A DNA stretch of 64,000 nt, from assembly GCF_001458435.1 (NCBI RefSeq), contig NZ_CYSF01000003.1, positions 96,382-160,381 of the forward strand, read 5' to 3'. Made by a program: the position numbers and the translations under genes. Under the pieces are notes generated by a model. The model saw nothing but the letters and a program-made list of their open reading frames with translations. It was not told the DNA's origin and searched no databases. Shown here in pieces: positions 1 to 9,487 of the stretch. How positions within the stretch are numbered: position 1 is the stretch's first letter; the number at the start of each line of letters is the position of its first letter. The DNA is from Thalassovita mediterranea (GTDB lineage Bacteria; Pseudomonadota; Alphaproteobacteria; Rhodobacterales; Rhodobacteraceae).

Positions 1-999
1 CACTGCAACATGGGCCAGTCGTCGAACGACACCTTCCCGACCGCAATGCACATCGCCGCTGCGATGACTGTGCGCGACGTGCTGCTGCCGGGTCTGAACA
101 AACTGGCCGAAGGGCTGGAGGCGAAAGCCGAAGAGTTCAAAGACATCATCAAAATCGGCCGCACCCACACCCAGGACGCGACCCCGCTGACCCTGGGCCA
201 GGAATTTGGCGGCTATGCCCACCAGATCCGTCAGGGCATCGCCCGTGTCGAGGCCGCCCTGCCCGGCATCTATGAACTGGCGCAAGGTGGCACCGCCGTT
301 GGCACCGGCCTGAACACCCAGAAAGGCTGGGGCGAAGCGGTTGCTGCCAACATGGCCGAAATCACCGGCCTGCCCTTCGTCACCGCACCAAACAAATTCG
401 AAGCGCTGGCCGCCCATGACGCCATGGTCTTCATGTCTGGCGCATTGGCCACCGTTGCCGGTGCGATGTACAAAATCGCCAACGACATCCGCTTCCTCGG
501 CTCCGGTCCGCGTTCTGGTCTGGGCGAGCTGATCCTGCCGGAAAACGAACCGGGTTCGTCGATCATGCCCGGCAAAGTGAACCCGACCCAAGCAGAAGCG
601 ATGACACAGGTTGCTGCCCACGTGATGGGCAACAACGCCGCAATGACCTTCGCCGGGTCGCAGGGCCACTTCGAGCTGAACGTTTACAACCCGATGATGT
701 CCTACAACCTGCTGCAATCCATGCAGCTGCTGGGCGACGTTGCAGACAGCTTCACCACCCGTATGCTGAACGGCATCAAGGCGAACGAGCCGCGCATCGA
801 CAAGCTGATGAAGGAAAGCCTGATGCTGGTCACAGCACTGGCCCCCACCATCGGTTATGACAACGCGACCACCGTTGCCAAAACCGCGCACAAGAACGGC
901 ACCACCCTGAAGGAAGAGGCGATTGCCCTCGGCTTCGTGGATGAAGCGACGTTCGACGCAGTTGTGCGCCCCGAACAGATGATCGGTCCCAAAGACTAA
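1..999 (+). CDS. fumC: class II fumarate hydratase FumC (3' part)
   Basis: Interconverts fumarate and malate in the TCA cycle as a soluble homotetramer. The reading frame is open from base 1, so the 5' end lies outside the window; about 333 residues remain of the usual 460 or so. Visible family blocks are [15 protein letters not shown] at the left edge, the [17 protein letters not shown] substrate-site block, and the fumarase/aspartase signature [13 protein letters not shown] near residue 180 of the visible part. The C-terminal SS-fold region is complete to the TAA stop. A strong intrinsic terminator follows directly. The other superfamily members (aspartase, argininosuccinate lyase) fit less well. 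Confidence 0.96.
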   Translation, partial: HCNMGQSSNDTFPTAMHIAAAMTVRDVLLPGLNKLAEGLEAKAEEFKDIIKIGRTHTQDATPLTLGQEFGGYAHQIRQGIARVEAALPGIYELAQGGTAVGTGLNTQKGWGEAVAANMAEITGLPFVTAPNKFEALAAHDAMVFMSGALATVAGAMYKIANDIRFLGSGPRSGLGELILPENEPGSSIMPGKVNPTQAEAMTQVAAHVMGNNAAMTFAGSQGHFELNVYNPMMSYNLLQSMQLLGDVADSFTTRMLNGIKANEPRIDKLMKESLMLVTALAPTIGYDNATTVAKTAHKNGTTLKEEAIALGFVDEATFDAVVRPEQMIGPKD

Positions 1000-1019
1000 G
1001 ATCTGGTTAACATGATGCA

Positions 1020-1051
1020 GGAAAGGCGGCCTTTTGGTCGCCTTTCTTTTT
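1020..1051 (+). terminator. Rho-independent terminator after fumC
   Basis: An 11-bp stem (GAAAGGCGGCC pairing with GGTCGCCTTTC with one wobble, loop TTTT) is followed by a run of five T. It starts 21 bases after the fumC stop. Confidence 0.88.
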
Positions 1052-1078
1052 GTGTGGCCGCCTGTTAGGATTTTGGCC

Positions 1079-1258
1079 ATGACAGTGGTGAACCTCAATA
1101 AATTCCGCAAGGCCAAAGCGCGCGTCGAAAAACGTGCGCAAGCCGATGAAAACGCAGTGAAATTCGGCCGCAGCAAAGCAGAGAAGTCGCTCGATCAGGC
1201 GCGGGTCGCAAAGGCCGCGCGCGATCTCGACGGCAAGCGCCGCGAGGACGATGAATGA
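1079..1258 (+). CDS. DUF4169 family small protein
   Basis: A 59-residue, highly charged protein starting MTVVNLNKFRKAKARVEK. The VVNLNKFRKAK start and a Lys/Arg/Ala-rich helical body match the DUF4169 family of alphaproteobacteria, whose function is unknown. An upstream GTG-type start at 1034 would run through the fumC terminator, so the ATG at 1079 is preferred. Its stop overlaps the start of the next gene by four bases (ATGA), so the two are probably translated together; this DUF4169/ribbon-helix-helix pair is commonly seen next to fumC in Rhodobacterales. Confidence 0.8.
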   Translation: MTVVNLNKFRKAKARVEKRAQADENAVKFGRSKAEKSLDQARVAKAARDLDGKRREDDE

Positions 1259-1482
1259 GCCGCCCTGTCAAACGCTCGCTAACCCTGCGTGGGCATCGCA
1301 CATCGGTCAGCCTAGAAGATGCTTTCTGGCAGGCCTTTCGTGATATCGCGGCCGAACGCGATCAGCCGATCAACGATTTGGCGGCCGAAATTGATGAGGG
1401 CCGCGATCTGGACGCAGGGCTGGCGACGGAGATCCGGCTGTTCGTTCTAGCGCATTATCAGCAAAAGCTGCGCGGCGTTTAG
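1255..1482 (+). CDS. ribbon-helix-helix domain protein
   Basis: A 75-residue protein. Residues 5-50 (KRSLTLRGHRTSVSLEDAFW followed by a helix and PINDLAAEID) have the strand-helix-helix layout of the RHH_4 family: basic-polar beta strand, SLE turn, amphipathic helix. Such proteins are usually small dimeric DNA-binding regulators or antitoxin-like factors; no toxin gene is visible beside it. It overlaps the DUF4169 gene by four bases. The target is unknown. Confidence 0.8.
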   Translation: MSRPVKRSLTLRGHRTSVSLEDAFWQAFRDIAAERDQPINDLAAEIDEGRDLDAGLATEIRLFVLAHYQQKLRGV

Positions 1483-1564
1483 ATTGCGTTAATCTCTTTG
1501 GCCTATCCTCGATCGCATAACGAGGAGAGTTCAATGCGACAATCGACAGGTCCGCCCAGCAAAG

Positions 1565-2947
1565 TTAACGCGGTGTGAACCGTAACCAGATCCCGTCGCC
1601 GCCGCGCACGGTCAGATGCGCCACGGGCACTGGCGGCTTTTCGGTCACCACCTCAAACCGATAGGCGCGCACCAGCTGGGATAGGATCAACGGCCCCTCG
1701 ACCATCGCAAAACCGGCGCCGGTACACACACGCTGTCCGGCGGAAAACGGCATATAAGCGTCCCGCAGGCAGGACTTGCCATTTTCCGTCTCAAACCGCG
1801 TGGGATCAAACTCATCGGGTCGCTCCCACAGGCGTTCATGACGGTGCAGGTGCCACGGCGACAAAACGATCTGGCTGCCAGCGGGCGCGGTGCGGTCGCG
1901 CAGCTGTTCTGGGCAGGTGTTTTCGCGCACCATCATGGGCACGGGCGGATACAGGCGCAGGGTTTCGCGGAACACATCGCGGCTAACCTGCAACTTTTTC
2001 ACCACCGAAAACTCTGGCTGCACAGGGCTGGCCAGCACTGCGGCTTCTTCTGCCACACGATCCTGCCAGTCGGGATAAAGTGCTAGCAAGTACAACGCCC
2101 AGGCCAATGCGGACGCGCTGGTTTCATGCCCAGCAAGGAAGAAGATGGCGACCTGATCGACCATCTCTTCGGTATCGAAGCGGACACCGGTTTCAGGATC
2201 GGCGGTGGTCATGATCTTGGTCGCTAGATCATCGGGCGCATCGCCTGCGCGGATCGCCAGCATCCGCTCGGTCGTCAGTTGGGTGATCAACTGACGGATA
2301 ACCTGCGCCGTTTGTTTGGTGCGGCGGCGGTGAAAGCGCGGGAACCAACGCGGCAGCGGCACAAAGGCGCCGAGGTTCAGCACCGGTTGGGTGCGCTGGT
2401 GTTCGCGAAACTGATCGAACACCTCTGTCGCGACCTGATGTTCGATTGGGATCGAAAACAGGGTGCGGAAAATCACGTCAGCGGCGGCGTGGCTGGTGTG
2501 TGCCTCCACCTCCACCGCCTCGCCTGTTGCCAGCCCCTGCATCCGCGCAACCGCCGCCTGCCCGGCCTGCCACATGGCCGGAAAGGTATCGCGCAGGCGG
2601 CCGCCTTCAAATGCGGGATCAATGATGCGGCGCTGGCGCTTCCACACCTCGCCGTTGGTCAGGAACACCGAATTGCCCAGCAAGGGCCGCAACCCTTCGC
2701 TGATGCGTTCGGATTTGGGGAAGTCATCAGGGCGCTGTTTCAGCACCAGGTCAACCAGTTCGGGCTGGTTGCACATATAGCTGCGGAAAAACGGCGTGCG
2801 AAATTCGGCCATCCATGCGCGGTAAAGGCGCTGGGGCTGGGCCGACAGGATATCGCGGCGAAATAGGCGCAGGTAACGCAGCAGCGACACTTTGTCAGGG
2901 CGCGGCGCGGGCTTCGGCGGTGGCGGTGACATCGGGCATTGGGTCAT
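1565..2947 (-). CDS. cytochrome P450
   Basis: A 460-residue soluble heme monooxygenase. Diagnostic motifs are the I-helix oxygen-binding FLAGHETSASALAW, the K-helix ExxR in ETLRLYPPVP, and the heme-binding loop FSAGQRVCTGAGF, where the Cys is the axial thiolate ligand (FxxGxRxCxG). There is no N-terminal membrane anchor. Its ATG overlaps the stop of the upstream hydrolase gene by four bases, so the two form one translation unit. The substrate cannot be read from sequence; the family resembles bacterial CYP enzymes acting on fatty acids or lipophilic substrates. No ferredoxin or reductase partner is adjacent. Confidence 0.95.
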   Translation of the reverse strand: MTQCPMSPPPPKPAPRPDKVSLLRYLRLFRRDILSAQPQRLYRAWMAEFRTPFFRSYMCNQPELVDLVLKQRPDDFPKSERISEGLRPLLGNSVFLTNGEVWKRQRRIIDPAFEGGRLRDTFPAMWQAGQAAVARMQGLATGEAVEVEAHTSHAAADVIFRTLFSIPIEHQVATEVFDQFREHQRTQPVLNLGAFVPLPRWFPRFHRRRTKQTAQVIRQLITQLTTERMLAIRAGDAPDDLATKIMTTADPETGVRFDTEEMVDQVAIFFLAGHETSASALAWALYLLALYPDWQDRVAEEAAVLASPVQPEFSVVKKLQVSRDVFRETLRLYPPVPMMVRENTCPEQLRDRTAPAGSQIVLSPWHLHRHERLWERPDEFDPTRFETENGKSCLRDAYMPFSAGQRVCTGAGFAMVEGPLILSQLVRAYRFEVVTEKPPVPVAHLTVRGGDGIWLRFTPR

Positions 2948-4164
2948 ACCCCAGCCTCCGCCGCCATCGAGGTGAATTTGTTCACCGGCGTCTCCAGCCG
3001 CGATTTCGACGCCACACGACCGGCAAAGCGCTGATCTAACCGCTCTGGCCCCGCAGTGATGCGGAAATAGTCGTAGTCCCCCGGACGGTCAAAGGCGCAG
3101 AGGTATTGGAAATGCAGGCGGAAAAACCGCCAGCGCAACTCTTTCCAGCGCGCAGGGCTGAGGGTTTGAGTGAAGGCAGCCGAAATCACAATCGGCCAGC
3201 GTTTGCCTTCGGGCGCAACGCCAGTCACCGCCACCGGATCGCACAGCGCAAAGGCGCAGCCATCGCCCGGTGCGGTCACGTCGAGCCACGAAAGTTCATC
3301 GCGTGTGGACAGGAAATGCAGGTCGCGGCGCAACCGGTCAGCATCGGGCAGGAACGCCACCATGGGCACCACTTGGCCCAAAGACAGAAAGTTCAGCCGC
3401 GCGCCAGCCTCTGGCACCTCGCCAGCGCGGATCAGATCTGCGAGGATCGACACCGCCAGATGGGCACCGGAGCTGTGGCCAACCACCAGCACCTCATCTA
3501 CATCCTGAGCCAAAGCCTCTGCAATCAGACCTCGGAATTCGCCTATCCGCGCCTCCAAAGGTGCGGGGTTCGCGCCGCGATAATGAGCTGAATAAGCGTA
3601 ATCGTGCATCAGGTAGTAGGCGAAAAACTTGCCATCCTGCGCCTTGAACCAGCGCAGGACAAAGGGCACCACCGCCAATCCGCCCCATGCCGCCAGAGGG
3701 TGTAGCAGCGCCAGAACCGCGCCCGCCCCCCAGGCCAGTGCCAGCGCCAGCGCCAGCTGCACGATCAGAAACACCACTGGATATAGCGCAGCAATCACCG
3801 GCCCCTTGCGCAGGCGCATCAGTCGCCACAGGGCACCCGTGCTGATATAGGTCCATGCGGTGCGGATCAGTTGTAGGTAGGTCTGAACGATGCCCTGATC
3901 CATGCTGCCGCGCACCAGATCCGCCCAATACAGGACCTGGACATCCGTTTCCGTATGGTGCCCATCCTGCGTGCTGTCGACATGCCAGCCATAGGGGCCA
4001 TCCAGACGTTTGGGGCTGAGCGTCAGATCATAACCGGAAATGGCCGCCTGCGCCGCGCCCTCTTTACGATACAGCTCGCGGTAACGGCGCGGATGGATCG
4101 GGTCATAGCCCGGAATGTAGAAAACCCGACGGGTCCGCACCTGTTGATGTGTCTGATCGGTCAT
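2944..4164 (-). CDS. membrane-associated alpha/beta hydrolase-like protein
   Basis: About 406 residues from MTDQTHQQVRTRRVFY; an in-frame upstream start at 4212 would add 16 unlikely residues. FYIPGYDP near the N terminus resembles the oxyanion-side HGxP region. Two hydrophobic stretches follow in the middle (PVVFLIVQLALALALAWG and AAWGGLAVVPFVLRWF). The nucleophile elbow VVGHSSGAHLAV (GHSSG) indicates a serine hydrolase or lipase fold. The true substrate is not known. The stop overlaps the P450 start by four bases, suggesting that hydrolysis and hydroxylation of a shared, probably lipophilic, compound are coupled; that is inference. Confidence 0.78.
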   Translation of the reverse strand: MTDQTHQQVRTRRVFYIPGYDPIHPRRYRELYRKEGAAQAAISGYDLTLSPKRLDGPYGWHVDSTQDGHHTETDVQVLYWADLVRGSMDQGIVQTYLQLIRTAWTYISTGALWRLMRLRKGPVIAALYPVVFLIVQLALALALAWGAGAVLALLHPLAAWGGLAVVPFVLRWFKAQDGKFFAYYLMHDYAYSAHYRGANPAPLEARIGEFRGLIAEALAQDVDEVLVVGHSSGAHLAVSILADLIRAGEVPEAGARLNFLSLGQVVPMVAFLPDADRLRRDLHFLSTRDELSWLDVTAPGDGCAFALCDPVAVTGVAPEGKRWPIVISAAFTQTLSPARWKELRWRFFRLHFQYLCAFDRPGDYDYFRITAGPERLDQRFAGRVASKSRLETPVNKFTSMAAEAGV

Positions 4165-4264
4165 GCGCTGCCTCTTTGCGCGTATCTTAGCGCAGATTTG
4201 GCACGTTACCACAACCGATCAGTGTTCTTTTGCAATTACTTAGCTAGGTAGCCAGATCGCAGGA

Positions 4265-5026
4265 TCACCCCATCAGTGCCAGCGCAGGGAAGGTTTCCAA
4301 GAGCCAGTAAGAGAAGGCCGAGAAGCCGCCGGTCAGCATCAGCAGGCCAATGGTCCACAGCAAAAGGCCCATTACCTTTTCGATCTGTTCCATGTGGCGC
4401 TTCATCCAGCCCATGAAGCCTGTGAGGCGCGGCAGGAAGGCGGCGACCAGCAGGAACGGCACACCCAAACCCAGCGCATAAAGCGCCAGCAGCATGGTGC
4501 CGCGTGCCAGCGATGCTTCGGACGCGGCCAGCGACAGGATCGCGCCCAGCTGCGGACCAATGCAAGGCGTCCAGCCAAAGGCAAAGGCAAGACCTAGCAC
4601 ATAGGCACCAAAGGCCGAGCCACCGCGATCGCCCGCGTCCAGACGCGCCTCGCGGTCCAGAAAACCGATGCGGTAGACGCCAACAAAGTGCGCGCCAAAA
4701 ATCATCACCAGAACACCGGCGATAGAGTTGAACCAGCCTTGATACTGCAAAAACAGCGTGCCAACGGCGGAGGCGGTGAAGCCAAGGAACAGGAAAATCG
4801 TCGACAGCCCCAGCACAAAGAACAGCGCAGGCATAACTGCGGCGCCGGTTTTGGCGCGTCCCTCGCTTAGGTCAGTGATCGACACGCCCGACATATACGC
4901 CAGATACGGCGGCACAATTGGCAGCACGCAGGGGCTAAGGAATGAGATCAAGCCAGCGAACAGGGCAATCGCCATGGCGGGCAACAAGGCGGCATCAATG
5001 ATGCTGATATTTTCGAGTCCAAACAT
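4265..5026 (-). CDS. ccdA: cytochrome c biogenesis protein CcdA
   Basis: An integral membrane thiol-disulfide transporter that carries reducing power from cytoplasmic thioredoxin to the periplasm for cytochrome c maturation. The 253-residue protein has about six membrane segments. Both redox cysteines of the DsbD/CcdA core are present: LSPCVLPIVPPYLAYMSG near residue 28 and FGWTPCIGPQLGAILSLA near residue 145. The start MFGLENISII at 5026 is preferred over 5089, which adds an arginine-rich non-conserved stretch. It stands alone, between the hydrolase gene and rne. Confidence 0.93.
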   Translation of the reverse strand: MFGLENISIIDAALLPAMAIALFAGLISFLSPCVLPIVPPYLAYMSGVSITDLSEGRAKTGAAVMPALFFVLGLSTIFLFLGFTASAVGTLFLQYQGWFNSIAGVLVMIFGAHFVGVYRIGFLDREARLDAGDRGGSAFGAYVLGLAFAFGWTPCIGPQLGAILSLAASEASLARGTMLLALYALGLGVPFLLVAAFLPRLTGFMGWMKRHMEQIEKVMGLLLWTIGLLMLTGGFSAFSYWLLETFPALALMG

Positions 5027-5124
5027 AACGCCTGCGTAGCGAATCCACGCGCGCCTGTCACCTGACGCAATGTCACAAGCCCGTGCCAAATGGTTACAGC
5101 GCCGCGATCCGGCGGAGCAACCAA

Positions 5125-5165
5125 AGAAAAACGCCGCCCTCTTCTCAGAGGACGGCGTTTTTTAA
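5125..5165 (-). terminator. terminator of rne (works in both directions)
   Basis: A long stem, AAAAACGCCGCCCTCT against AGAGGACGGCGTTTTTT with one wobble, lies 16 bases after the rne stop. Runs of T flank it on both strands. Confidence 0.88.
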
Positions 5166-5180
5166 TTATATCAGAAGGCC

Positions 5181-8100
5181 TTAGATCGACCACCAACCGC
5201 GGCGCTTGGGCTTGGGCGGTGCGGCGGGTTCCTCAACCGCGGGGGCCACTGCGACCTCTGCGACAGGTTCCGCAACAGCGGTCTCTGCTACGGGCTCAGG
5301 CTCGGCGGCGACCTCGGGCTCTGCTTCAGCAGGTGCTTCGGCAGCGACAGATTCGACCGCGACAGATTCTGCAGGGGCCTCTTCGGCTGCGGGCGCGTCT
5401 TCGACTTTTACGTCTTCCGCAGTCGCTTCCTCAGCGGGCGCTTCGGCAACAGGCGCGGTGGCTTCTGCCTCAGGGACTTCCGCTGCTGCAGTTTCTTCAG
5501 CTACGGCTTCAACAGGGGCCTCTGCGGGGGCTTCTGCTTCGGCTTCCACAGCCTCGCCTTCTGCACCTGCTTCGGCGGCTTCCGCATCAGCCGTTTCTGC
5601 ATCAGTAGGCTGATCAGACTTCTTGCGGCGGGACCGACGACGGCGGCGTTTCTTCTCCACCGGCTTGTCGTCATCCCCTTCGGCGGCGGGCGCGTCGCCT
5701 TCAGCGGCCTCAGACGCCTCAGCATCGGCACCTGCCTCTGCTCCAGCCACCTCTTGGGCGTCACCTTCGACGGTCTCACCCTCAGGACGATCTGCACCAC
5801 CCTTGCGGCGACGGCGACGACGACGGCGCTTCTTCGGCTTCTGCTCTTCATCCCCCTCGGCCTCGACCGCGGCGACCTCGGCAGCTTCCTGTGCCTCTTC
5901 GGCCTCAGCCTCTTCGTCGATCTGCTCCATCAGCGAGGCATCGACCGACACCACAGGCGCGGCGGGTTCCGCCACAACGCGCGTTGCGGTTTTGAACTTC
6001 TCGATGGTGAAGTCGGGGCTGACCAGCATCGGGTCGCCTTCGACACGCACGGACAGGCCGTAGCGCGCTTCGATCTGGGCGACGTGTTCACGTTTCTGGT
6101 TCATGATGAAGTTGGCGATGCCGACAGGGCATTTCACCAGCACTTCACGCGATCGGCCACGGGTGCCCTCTTCTTCGATCTGGCGCAGGATCGACAGCGC
6201 AAGGTTGTCGTCCGAACGGATCAGGCCGGTGCCGTGGCACGCAGGGCAAGGCTGTGTCGTCGCTTCGATCATGCCGGGGCGCAGACGCTGGCGTGACATT
6301 TCCAACAGACCAAAGCCCGAGATACGGCCGATCTGGATGCGGGCGCGGTCGGACTTCAGCTTATCTTTCAGACGTTTCTCGACCGCGTTGTTGTTGCGGC
6401 GTTCGTCCATGTCGATGAAGTCGATGACGATCAGACCGGCAAGGTCACGCAGACGCAACTGGCGCGCCACCTCTTCGGCGGCCTCCAGGTTGGTTTTCAG
6501 CGCGGTTTCCTCGATCGAGCCCTCTTTGGTGGCGCGGCCCGAGTTCACGTCAACCGCCACCAGCGCTTCGGTCACGCCGATCACGATGTAGCCGCCGGAT
6601 TTCAGCTGAACGGTCGGGTTGAACATCCCGCCCAGATAGCTTTCCACCTGATAGCGCGCGAAGAGCGGCAGCTGATCCTGGTAGTTTTTCACGTTCTTGG
6701 CGTGGGACGGCATGATCATTTTCATGAAGTCCTTGGCGATGCGGTAACCGCGTTCGCCTTCGACCAGAACCTCATCAATCTCGCGGTTATAGAGGTCGCG
6801 GATCGAGCGTTTGATCAGATCGCCTTCTTCGTAGATTTTGGCCGGGGCAATGGATTGCAGGGTCAGTTCGCGGATCTGTTCCCACATGCGCTGCAGGTAT
6901 TCGTAGTCGCGCTTGATCTCTGCTTTGGTGCGTTTGGCACCGGCGGTGCGCACAATGAGGCCCGCGCCCTTAGGCACGTCCATTTCATTGGCGATCTCTT
7001 TCAGTTTCTTGCGGTCGGCGGCGTTGGTGATTTTACGGCTGATGCCGCCGCCACGGGCGGTGTTGGGCATCAGGACGCAATAGCGGCCAGCCAGCGACAG
7101 GTAGGTTGTCAGCGCCGCGCCTTTGTTGCCGCGCTCTTCTTTCACCACCTGAACCAGCAGGATCTGGCGAACTTTGATGACTTCTTGGATCTTGTAGCGA
7201 CGCGGGCGCGGTTTGCGACGCGGGCGAATGTCTGCGCTATCGTCTTCGTCAGCAACGGATTCGATGCTGTCGTCTTTGTCGGTCGCGTCGAGTTTATCGT
7301 CGCCGTCTTCGTCCTCATCATCGGAGTCGTCCGAGGATTCGTCGCCGTTGTCTTCGCTGGCCTCTTCCGAAGTGTCTTCGGAGGTTTCCTCGGATGCGTC
7401 TGCTTCCACAGCGGCATCGTCGGCCTTCGCCTCTTCGGCTTTTACCTCTTCAGCAGGTGCTTCTTCAGTCGCGGCCTCCTCAGAAGCTGCGTCTTCTGCC
7501 GGCGCATCTTCAGTCGGGGCTTCTTCCGCTACAGTTTCTTCTGCAGCGACCTCTTCAGTCGCAGCTTCAACAGCCGGCGCCTCTTCGGCAACGGCCTCTT
7601 CAGCTACCTCAGCAGGCGCGTCCTCTGCAGCCTCTTCCGCCGGCTCTTCAACCGGGGTTTCGGCAACAGTTTCCATCGGCGACAGGCCTTCGCCTGCCTC
7701 AGCCACATCAGCGGCGCCAACTTCGGTTGCATCCACAGCGCCCGTATCTACAGCGTCCGAGTCACCTTCTGTCAGGTCGATGGTTTCCATGCCCGCAATC
7801 GCGGTGTCACCTTCAGGGGCTGCCTGATCAACAACCGGCGCAGCCTCTTCAGACGATGCTTCGACCTCTTTGGTCGCTTTCGCGTCCTTGGATTTGGCCG
7901 ATGCAGCGCGCGACCGCGAACGGCGGCGGCGCGGTTTCTTCTCTTCTTCTTCTTCCTCGGCCTTTTGCTGTTCAGCGTAGGCGCGCTCTTCTTCTATCAG
8001 CGCTTCGCGGTCGGCGACCGGGATCTGATAGTAGTCAGGGTGGATTTCAGAAAAGGCGAGGAAGCCATGACGGTTTCCGCCATAGTCCACGAAGGCCGCC

Positions 8101-8264
8101 TGAAGCGAAGGCTCTACGCGGGTAACTTTTGCCAGATAGATGTTGCCAGCAAGCTGACGTTTGTTTTCGGATTCAAAGTCAAATTCCTCAACCTTGTTTC
8201 CGTCGACCACCACAACGCGGGTTTCTTCCGCGTGGGTGGCATCGATAAGCATTTTCTTTGCCAT
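5181..8264 (-). CDS. rne: ribonuclease E/G family, RNase E
   Basis: The endoribonuclease that initiates mRNA decay and rRNA/tRNA processing and scaffolds the degradosome. About 1027 residues from MAKKMLIDATHAEETR; the alternative start at 8279 lacks a ribosome site. The S1 RNA-binding domain (AGNIYLAKVTRVEPSLQAAFVDYGGNRHGF split by an insert) is interrupted from about residue 90 to 360 by an Ala/Glu/Asp-rich acidic insert bracketed by PRRRRSRSR and RPRRKPRPRRYK. The catalytic core has VDVNSGRATKEGS and IVIDFIDM (metal-binding Asp residues) and the zinc link CPACHGTG. The C-terminal arm has KKRRRRRRRRKGG and KKRRRRRSRRKK RNA-binding patches in acidic filler and ends GWWSI. The large S1 insert is typical of alphaproteobacteria. 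Confidence 0.97.
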   Translation of the reverse strand: MAKKMLIDATHAEETRVVVVDGNKVEEFDFESENKRQLAGNIYLAKVTRVEPSLQAAFVDYGGNRHGFLAFSEIHPDYYQIPVADREALIEEERAYAEQQKAEEEEEEKKPRRRRSRSRAASAKSKDAKATKEVEASSEEAAPVVDQAAPEGDTAIAGMETIDLTEGDSDAVDTGAVDATEVGAADVAEAGEGLSPMETVAETPVEEPAEEAAEDAPAEVAEEAVAEEAPAVEAATEEVAAEETVAEEAPTEDAPAEDAASEEAATEEAPAEEVKAEEAKADDAAVEADASEETSEDTSEEASEDNGDESSDDSDDEDEDGDDKLDATDKDDSIESVADEDDSADIRPRRKPRPRRYKIQEVIKVRQILLVQVVKEERGNKGAALTTYLSLAGRYCVLMPNTARGGGISRKITNAADRKKLKEIANEMDVPKGAGLIVRTAGAKRTKAEIKRDYEYLQRMWEQIRELTLQSIAPAKIYEEGDLIKRSIRDLYNREIDEVLVEGERGYRIAKDFMKMIMPSHAKNVKNYQDQLPLFARYQVESYLGGMFNPTVQLKSGGYIVIGVTEALVAVDVNSGRATKEGSIEETALKTNLEAAEEVARQLRLRDLAGLIVIDFIDMDERRNNNAVEKRLKDKLKSDRARIQIGRISGFGLLEMSRQRLRPGMIEATTQPCPACHGTGLIRSDDNLALSILRQIEEEGTRGRSREVLVKCPVGIANFIMNQKREHVAQIEARYGLSVRVEGDPMLVSPDFTIEKFKTATRVVAEPAAPVVSVDASLMEQIDEEAEAEEAQEAAEVAAVEAEGDEEQKPKKRRRRRRRRKGGADRPEGETVEGDAQEVAGAEAGADAEASEAAEGDAPAAEGDDDKPVEKKRRRRRSRRKKSDQPTDAETADAEAAEAGAEGEAVEAEAEAPAEAPVEAVAEETAAAEVPEAEATAPVAEAPAEEATAEDVKVEDAPAAEEAPAESVAVESVAAEAPAEAEPEVAAEPEPVAETAVAEPVAEVAVAPAVEEPAAPPKPKRRGWWSI

Positions 8265-8812
8265 GTTGTCCGTTTGCATCGCGCAAAAACGGCCCGACCC
8301 GGGGGCCCGACCTGTTGTGGCGGATGTCTGTCAGGGGCGAGTGCGGACGCGCGACGGGACAGGCTGCGGGCAGCCGTCTCAGTCAAACTCGTAGGTTTCG
8401 CGCGCCTCATCGCGTTTCTCTCCGGACGCTGCTGGCGGGTTTTAGCCCCTCGCACAGTGCGCCCATTACTAAGGCCTTGGTCGGTTCAAGCCGACCTCAG
8501 GCGGTCTAAACAGCCCGTTCACGCATATCGCGGCGCGGGCTCAATCGGTCTGATCGGAGGGTCGAGGCCAGTCATTTGTGGGCCGTCGGCCAATCTGTCG
8601 ATCAGCGAAACTCATGCAGGGGGCGGATTTATCCACAGCACCCGTGGTTCGACCATAGTGCGTGCTGGGGATAAAATACAATGGGGAAAATGCGCATCCC
8701 GCCTTTTCGGGAAGGATTTACATCCTATTGAAGAGGCTGGGCTGCTTACAAAACAGGCCGCGACAGGTGGCAACAGTTTCCCTAAAGTAAATACACCTAT
8801 AAGGGGTACTAC
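8265..8812 (-). promoter_or_regulatory. 548-bp leader/promoter region of rne
   Basis: No gene is supported here. The stretch lies between the HAD gene stop and the rne start and must hold the rne promoter and 5' leader. A perfect 6-bp hairpin (GGTCGG, loop TTCAAG, CCGACC) sits at 8479-8496. A perfect DnaA box TTATCCACA lies at 8629-8637. A possible promoter on the minus strand is TTGTAA with an 18-base gap to TAGGAT near 8728-8757 (weak). RNase E genes often carry long leaders used for autoregulation, which fits, but no known leader motif was recognised. Confidence 0.5.
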
Positions 8813-9487
8813 CTAAGACGATCGCCCGCGTTGCGCACTGAGCTGTGCCAAGCCCACCGCCTCTGGCAGCGTTGCGGCAACCATTTGTCCAAGGTCAGGC
8901 AGCGGTTTGCCCGCAGGGCGCAGATCGGGGACCTGTACCGCGTGACACCCGGCAGCAACAGCGGCGGCAACGCCGCGATCGCTATCTTCAAATGCCGCGG
9001 CGCGGGTTGGATCAACGCCTAGGCGCGAGGCGGCACTCAAATACGGGGTGGGGTCTGGTTTCGGCGTCGCGACCTCATCCCCGCCGATGACAAACGCCAC
9101 ATGCCGCAACAAATCCGCGCGTTCAAGATGGTGCCGCGCGCGATCCCCTGCGGTAGAGGTGACAACCGCCATCTGCGCGCCCTGCCCCGACAGATCTGAC
9201 AAAAGATCGGCCACCCCCGGCTTCACCGGCACGCCATCAGCTAGGGCGTGATCGAAGGCGTCGGTCCAAGCGGCCTCCAGCGCGTCAACACTGATATGGG
9301 CTGGCAGAAACCCCGTCAGCAGCGCCCGCGCATCCGGCGCGGCGGTGCCGATCAGGGTCAAGCCAAAGGGTTCTGTTTCCGCAGGCGGCAGTCCCATGTC
9401 GGACAGCACATCAACGAAACAGGCGATCGCCAGACGTTCTGTGTCCAGCAGCAACCCGTCCATGTCAAAAAGGTAGGCAGCAGGCAT
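8813..9487 (-). CDS. HAD-superfamily phosphatase (beta-phosphoglucomutase-like)
   Basis: About 224 residues. Motif I is FDMDGLLLDTERL (nucleophile and acid Asp), motif II VVTSTAGD, motif III the Lys in TPKPDPTPYL, motif IV FEDSDRGVAAAVAAGC. The helical cap after motif I places it in subfamily I, with phosphoglycolate phosphatase and beta-phosphoglucomutase relatives. The substrate is not determined. The ATG at 9487 overlaps the dctD stop by one base (TGATG), so it is probably translated from the dctBD message, although a role in dicarboxylate use is not evident. Confidence 0.88.
   Translation of the reverse strand: MPAAYLFDMDGLLLDTERLAIACFVDVLSDMGLPPAETEPFGLTLIGTAAPDARALLTGFLPAHISVDALEAAWTDAFDHALADGVPVKPGVADLLSDLSGQGAQMAVVTSTAGDRARHHLERADLLRHVAFVIGGDEVATPKPDPTPYLSAASRLGVDPTRAAAFEDSDRGVAAAVAAGCHAVQVPDLRPAGKPLPDLGQMVAATLPEAVGLAQLSAQRGRSS

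Noticed and set aside
1534..1578. 14-codon ORF behind GAGGAG, overlapping the P450 3' end
   Set aside because: Good ribosome site but too short and without any recognisable context; possibly a remnant.
6702..8816. 704-codon plus-strand frame antisense to rne
   Set aside because: It mirrors the repetitive acidic coding of rne, gives a Phe/Arg-rich product with no family, and has no ribosome site.
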